DNA of 64,000 nt from Ryuthela nishihirai (taxonomy: Eukaryota > Arthropoda > Arachnida > Araneae > Heptathelidae). Position 1 is the stretch's first letter, and the number at the start of each line of letters is the position of its first letter. Under the pieces are notes generated by a model. The model had not been told where the DNA came from. It searched no databases and saw only the letters and a list, made by a program, of their open reading frames with translations. The stretch spans positions 1 to 64,000 of the forward strand of contig JAWZYU010000690.1 in NCBI GenBank assembly GCA_038380435.1. The letters are read 5' to 3'. The position numbers and the translations under genes are program-made. Of this stretch, positions 62,031-64,000 are shown piece after piece.

Positions 62031-64000
62031 GTCTCGGGCCCCTGTTACGAGTTCCCGCCTCATGACCCGGGGGAGATAGTTTTTTGTGCTCTCGGGCAAC
62101 TGTCGGGTGTTCCCTCCTCATGTTCCGGGGGAGTTTTTTCTTCCTGTGGTGTCGGGGCCCTGTTACGAGTTCCCGCCAAATGACCCGGGGGAGGTAGTTT
62201 TTTATGCTCTCGGGCAACTGTCGGGTGTTCCCTCCTAATGTCCCGGGGGAGTTTTTTCTTCCTGTGGTGTCGGGCCCCTGTTACGAGTTCCCGCCTCATG
62301 ACCCGGGGGAGATAGTTTTTTGTGCTCTCGGGCAACTGTCGGGTGTTCCCTCCTCATGTCCCGGGGGAGTTTTTTCTTCCTGTGGTGTCGGGCCCCTGTT
62401 ACGAGTTCCCGCCAAATGACCCGGGGGAGGTAGTTTTTTGTGCTCTCGGCAACTGTCGGGTGTTCCCGCCTCATGTCCCGGGGGAGTTTCTTCTTCCTGT
62501 GGTCTCGGGCCCCTGTTACGAGTTCCCGCCTCATGACCCCGGGGAGGTAGATTTTTGTGCTCTCGGGCAACTGTCGGGTGTTCCCGCCTCATGTCCCGGG
62601 GGAGATTTTTCTTCCTGTGGTCTCGGGCCCCTGATACGAGTTCCCGCCAAATGACCCGGGAAGGTAGTATTTTTTGTTCTCGGGCACCTGTCGGGTGTTC
62701 CCGCCTCATGTCCCGTGGGAGTTTTTTCTTCCTGTGGTCTCGGGCCCCTGTTACGAGTTCCCGCGAAATGACCCGGGGGAGGTATTTTTTTGTGCTCACA
62801 GGCACCTATCGGGTGTTCCCGCCTCATGTCCCGGGGGAGTTTTTTCTTACTGTGGTCTCGGGCCCCTGTTACGAGTTCCCGACAAACGACCCGGGGGAGG
62901 TAGTTTTTTGTGCTCTCGGGCACCTGTCAGGTGTTCCCGCCTCATGTCCTGGGGTAGTTTTTTCTTCCTGTGGTCTCGGGCCCCTGTTACACGTTCCCGC
63001 CAAATGACCCGGAGGAGGTAGTTTTTGTGCTCTCGGGCAACTGTCGGGTGTTCACGCCTCATGTCCCGGGGGAGTTTTTTCTTCCTGTGGTGTCCGGCCC
63101 CTGTTACGAGATTCCCACCAAATGACCCGGGTTAGGTAGTTTTTTGTGCTCTCGGGCACCTGTCGAGTGTTCCCGCCTCATGTCCCGGGGGAGATTTTTC
63201 TTCCTGTGGACTCGGGCCCCTGTTACGAGTTCCCACCAAATGACACGGGGGAGGTAGTTTTTTGTGCTCTCGGGCAACTGTCGGGTGATCCCGCCTCATG
63301 TCCCGGGGGAGTTTTTTCTTCCTGTGGTCTCGGGCCTCTGTTACGAGTTCCCGCCAAATGACCCGGTGGAGTAGTTTTTTGTGCTCTCGGGCACCTGTCG
63401 GGTGTTCCCGCCTCATGTCCCGGGGAAGTTTTTTCTTCCTGTGATCTCGGGCCCCTGTTACGAGTTCCCCCCAAATGACCGGGTGAGGTAGTTTTGTGTG
63501 CTCTCGGGCACCTGTCGGGTGTTCCCGCCTCATGTCCCGGGGGTGATTTTTCTTCCTGTGGTCTCGGGCCCCTGTTACGAATTCCCGCCTCATGACCCGG
63601 GGGAGGTAGTTTTTTTTGCTCTCGGGCACCTGTCGGGTGTTCTCGCCTCATGTCCCGTGGGAGTTTTTTCTTCCTGTGGTCTCGGGCCCCTGTTACGAGT
63701 TCCCGCCTCATGACCCGGGGGAGGTAGCTTTTTGTGCTCTCGGGCAACTGTCGGGTGTTCCCGCCTCATGTCCCGGGGGAGTTTTTTCTTCCCGTGGTCT
63801 CAGGCCCCTGTTACGAGTTCCCGCTCATCACCCGGGGGAGGTAGTTTTTTGTGCTTTCGGGCAACTGTCGGGTGTTCTCGCCTGATGTCCCGGGGGAGTT
63901 TTTTTCTCCTGTGGTCTCGGGCACCTGTTACGAGTTCCTGCCTCGTGACCCGGGGGACGTAGTTTTTTGTGATCTCGGGCACCTGTCGCTTGTTCCCGTC
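62031..64000 (+). repeat. 2-kb segmental duplication, copy 2 (cut by window end)
   Basis: This is the partner of 56,389-58,720. It contains one additional 118-bp monomer at about 62,785-62,902, which carries GTGCTCACAGGCACCTATC and CCGACAAACGACCC. That monomer resembles the one at about 52,800-52,920 and its duplicate at about 55,150-55,270, so it may be an ancestral monomer lost from copy 1 rather than a gain. About four monomers corresponding to 57,870-58,340 are absent. It continues unbroken into the window end, so its true extent is unknown. Confidence 0.9.

Larger units (their letters stand above)
41436..64000 (+). repeat. 118-bp CpG-rich satellite array, about 190 copies
   Basis: A 118-bp unit repeats head to tail to the right end of the window and presumably beyond. 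The typical unit has 9 A, 37 T, 38 G and 34 C: 61% GC, only 8% A on the + strand, and 9 CpG, about 0.8 of expectation. Each unit is a dimer of a 58-bp A half (GTAGTTTTTTGTGCTC...) and a 60-bp B half (TTTTTTTCTCCTGTGGTC...). Monomers differ by several percent and carry many small indels, mostly in the T, C and G runs. Compared with the first array this one is older or less efficiently homogenised. Diverged blocks, subfamily switches and large duplications are listed separately. I do not recognise the family. Confidence 0.96.

Noticed and set aside
41436..64000. Common origin of the 58/60-bp halves and two 30-bp subunits of array 1
   Set aside because: The lengths are suggestive, but I saw no base-level similarity in either orientation beyond short C- and A-rich words.
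1..64000. Telomeric repeats or rDNA spacer
   Set aside because: No TTAGGG-type runs and no rRNA gene sequence are visible, so neither a telomere nor a ribosomal spacer can be supported.

Overview
The window holds satellite DNA from end to end. I find no credible protein-coding gene, rRNA, tRNA, CRISPR array or intact transposon. It is eukaryotic heterochromatin-type sequence. The short non-repetitive spacer and the GC-rich minisatellite look animal, perhaps mammalian, but that is an impression: I do not recognise either satellite family and cannot name the species.

Layout. (1) Positions 1-40,542: a higher-order-repeat (HOR) array with a 452-bp unit, 89 complete copies plus partial ones. Each unit is 16 head-to-tail relatives of a ~30-bp sequence (CCAAAC...GAAAGCCCAAACG...CCAGG). 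Outside two indel-rich patches (1-4,920 and 21,660-24,300) the copies are almost identical. The unit is 42% A, 36% C, 15% G and 6% T on the + strand, a strong strand asymmetry. (2) 40,543-41,220: the edge of that array, first a diverged but co-linear HOR copy, then 13 loosely organised ~30-bp units. (3) 41,221-41,435: a junction made of a 63-bp inverted piece of the second satellite, about 137 bp of non-repetitive DNA and a 15-bp direct duplication. (4) 41,436-64,000: a second satellite with a 118-bp unit, itself a dimer of 58- and 60-bp halves, about 190 copies, 61% GC and CpG-rich. It is older and more mixed: two subfamilies alternate in blocks, and blocks of 0.35 to over 2 kb are themselves duplicated. 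A 122-bp unrelated insert occurs twice near its left edge.

How the parts relate. Nothing here works as an operon or pathway. The content is a record of satellite turnover: a recently homogenised 452-bp HOR beside a decayed edge, a probable inversion scar, and a second satellite that has grown by unequal exchange in whole 118-bp steps. The two arrays have opposite strand asymmetry, and the inverted fragment at the junction matches the orientation of the first array. The many open frames on both strands are by-products of repetition: neither 452 nor 118 is a multiple of three, so no frame stays open from copy to copy.
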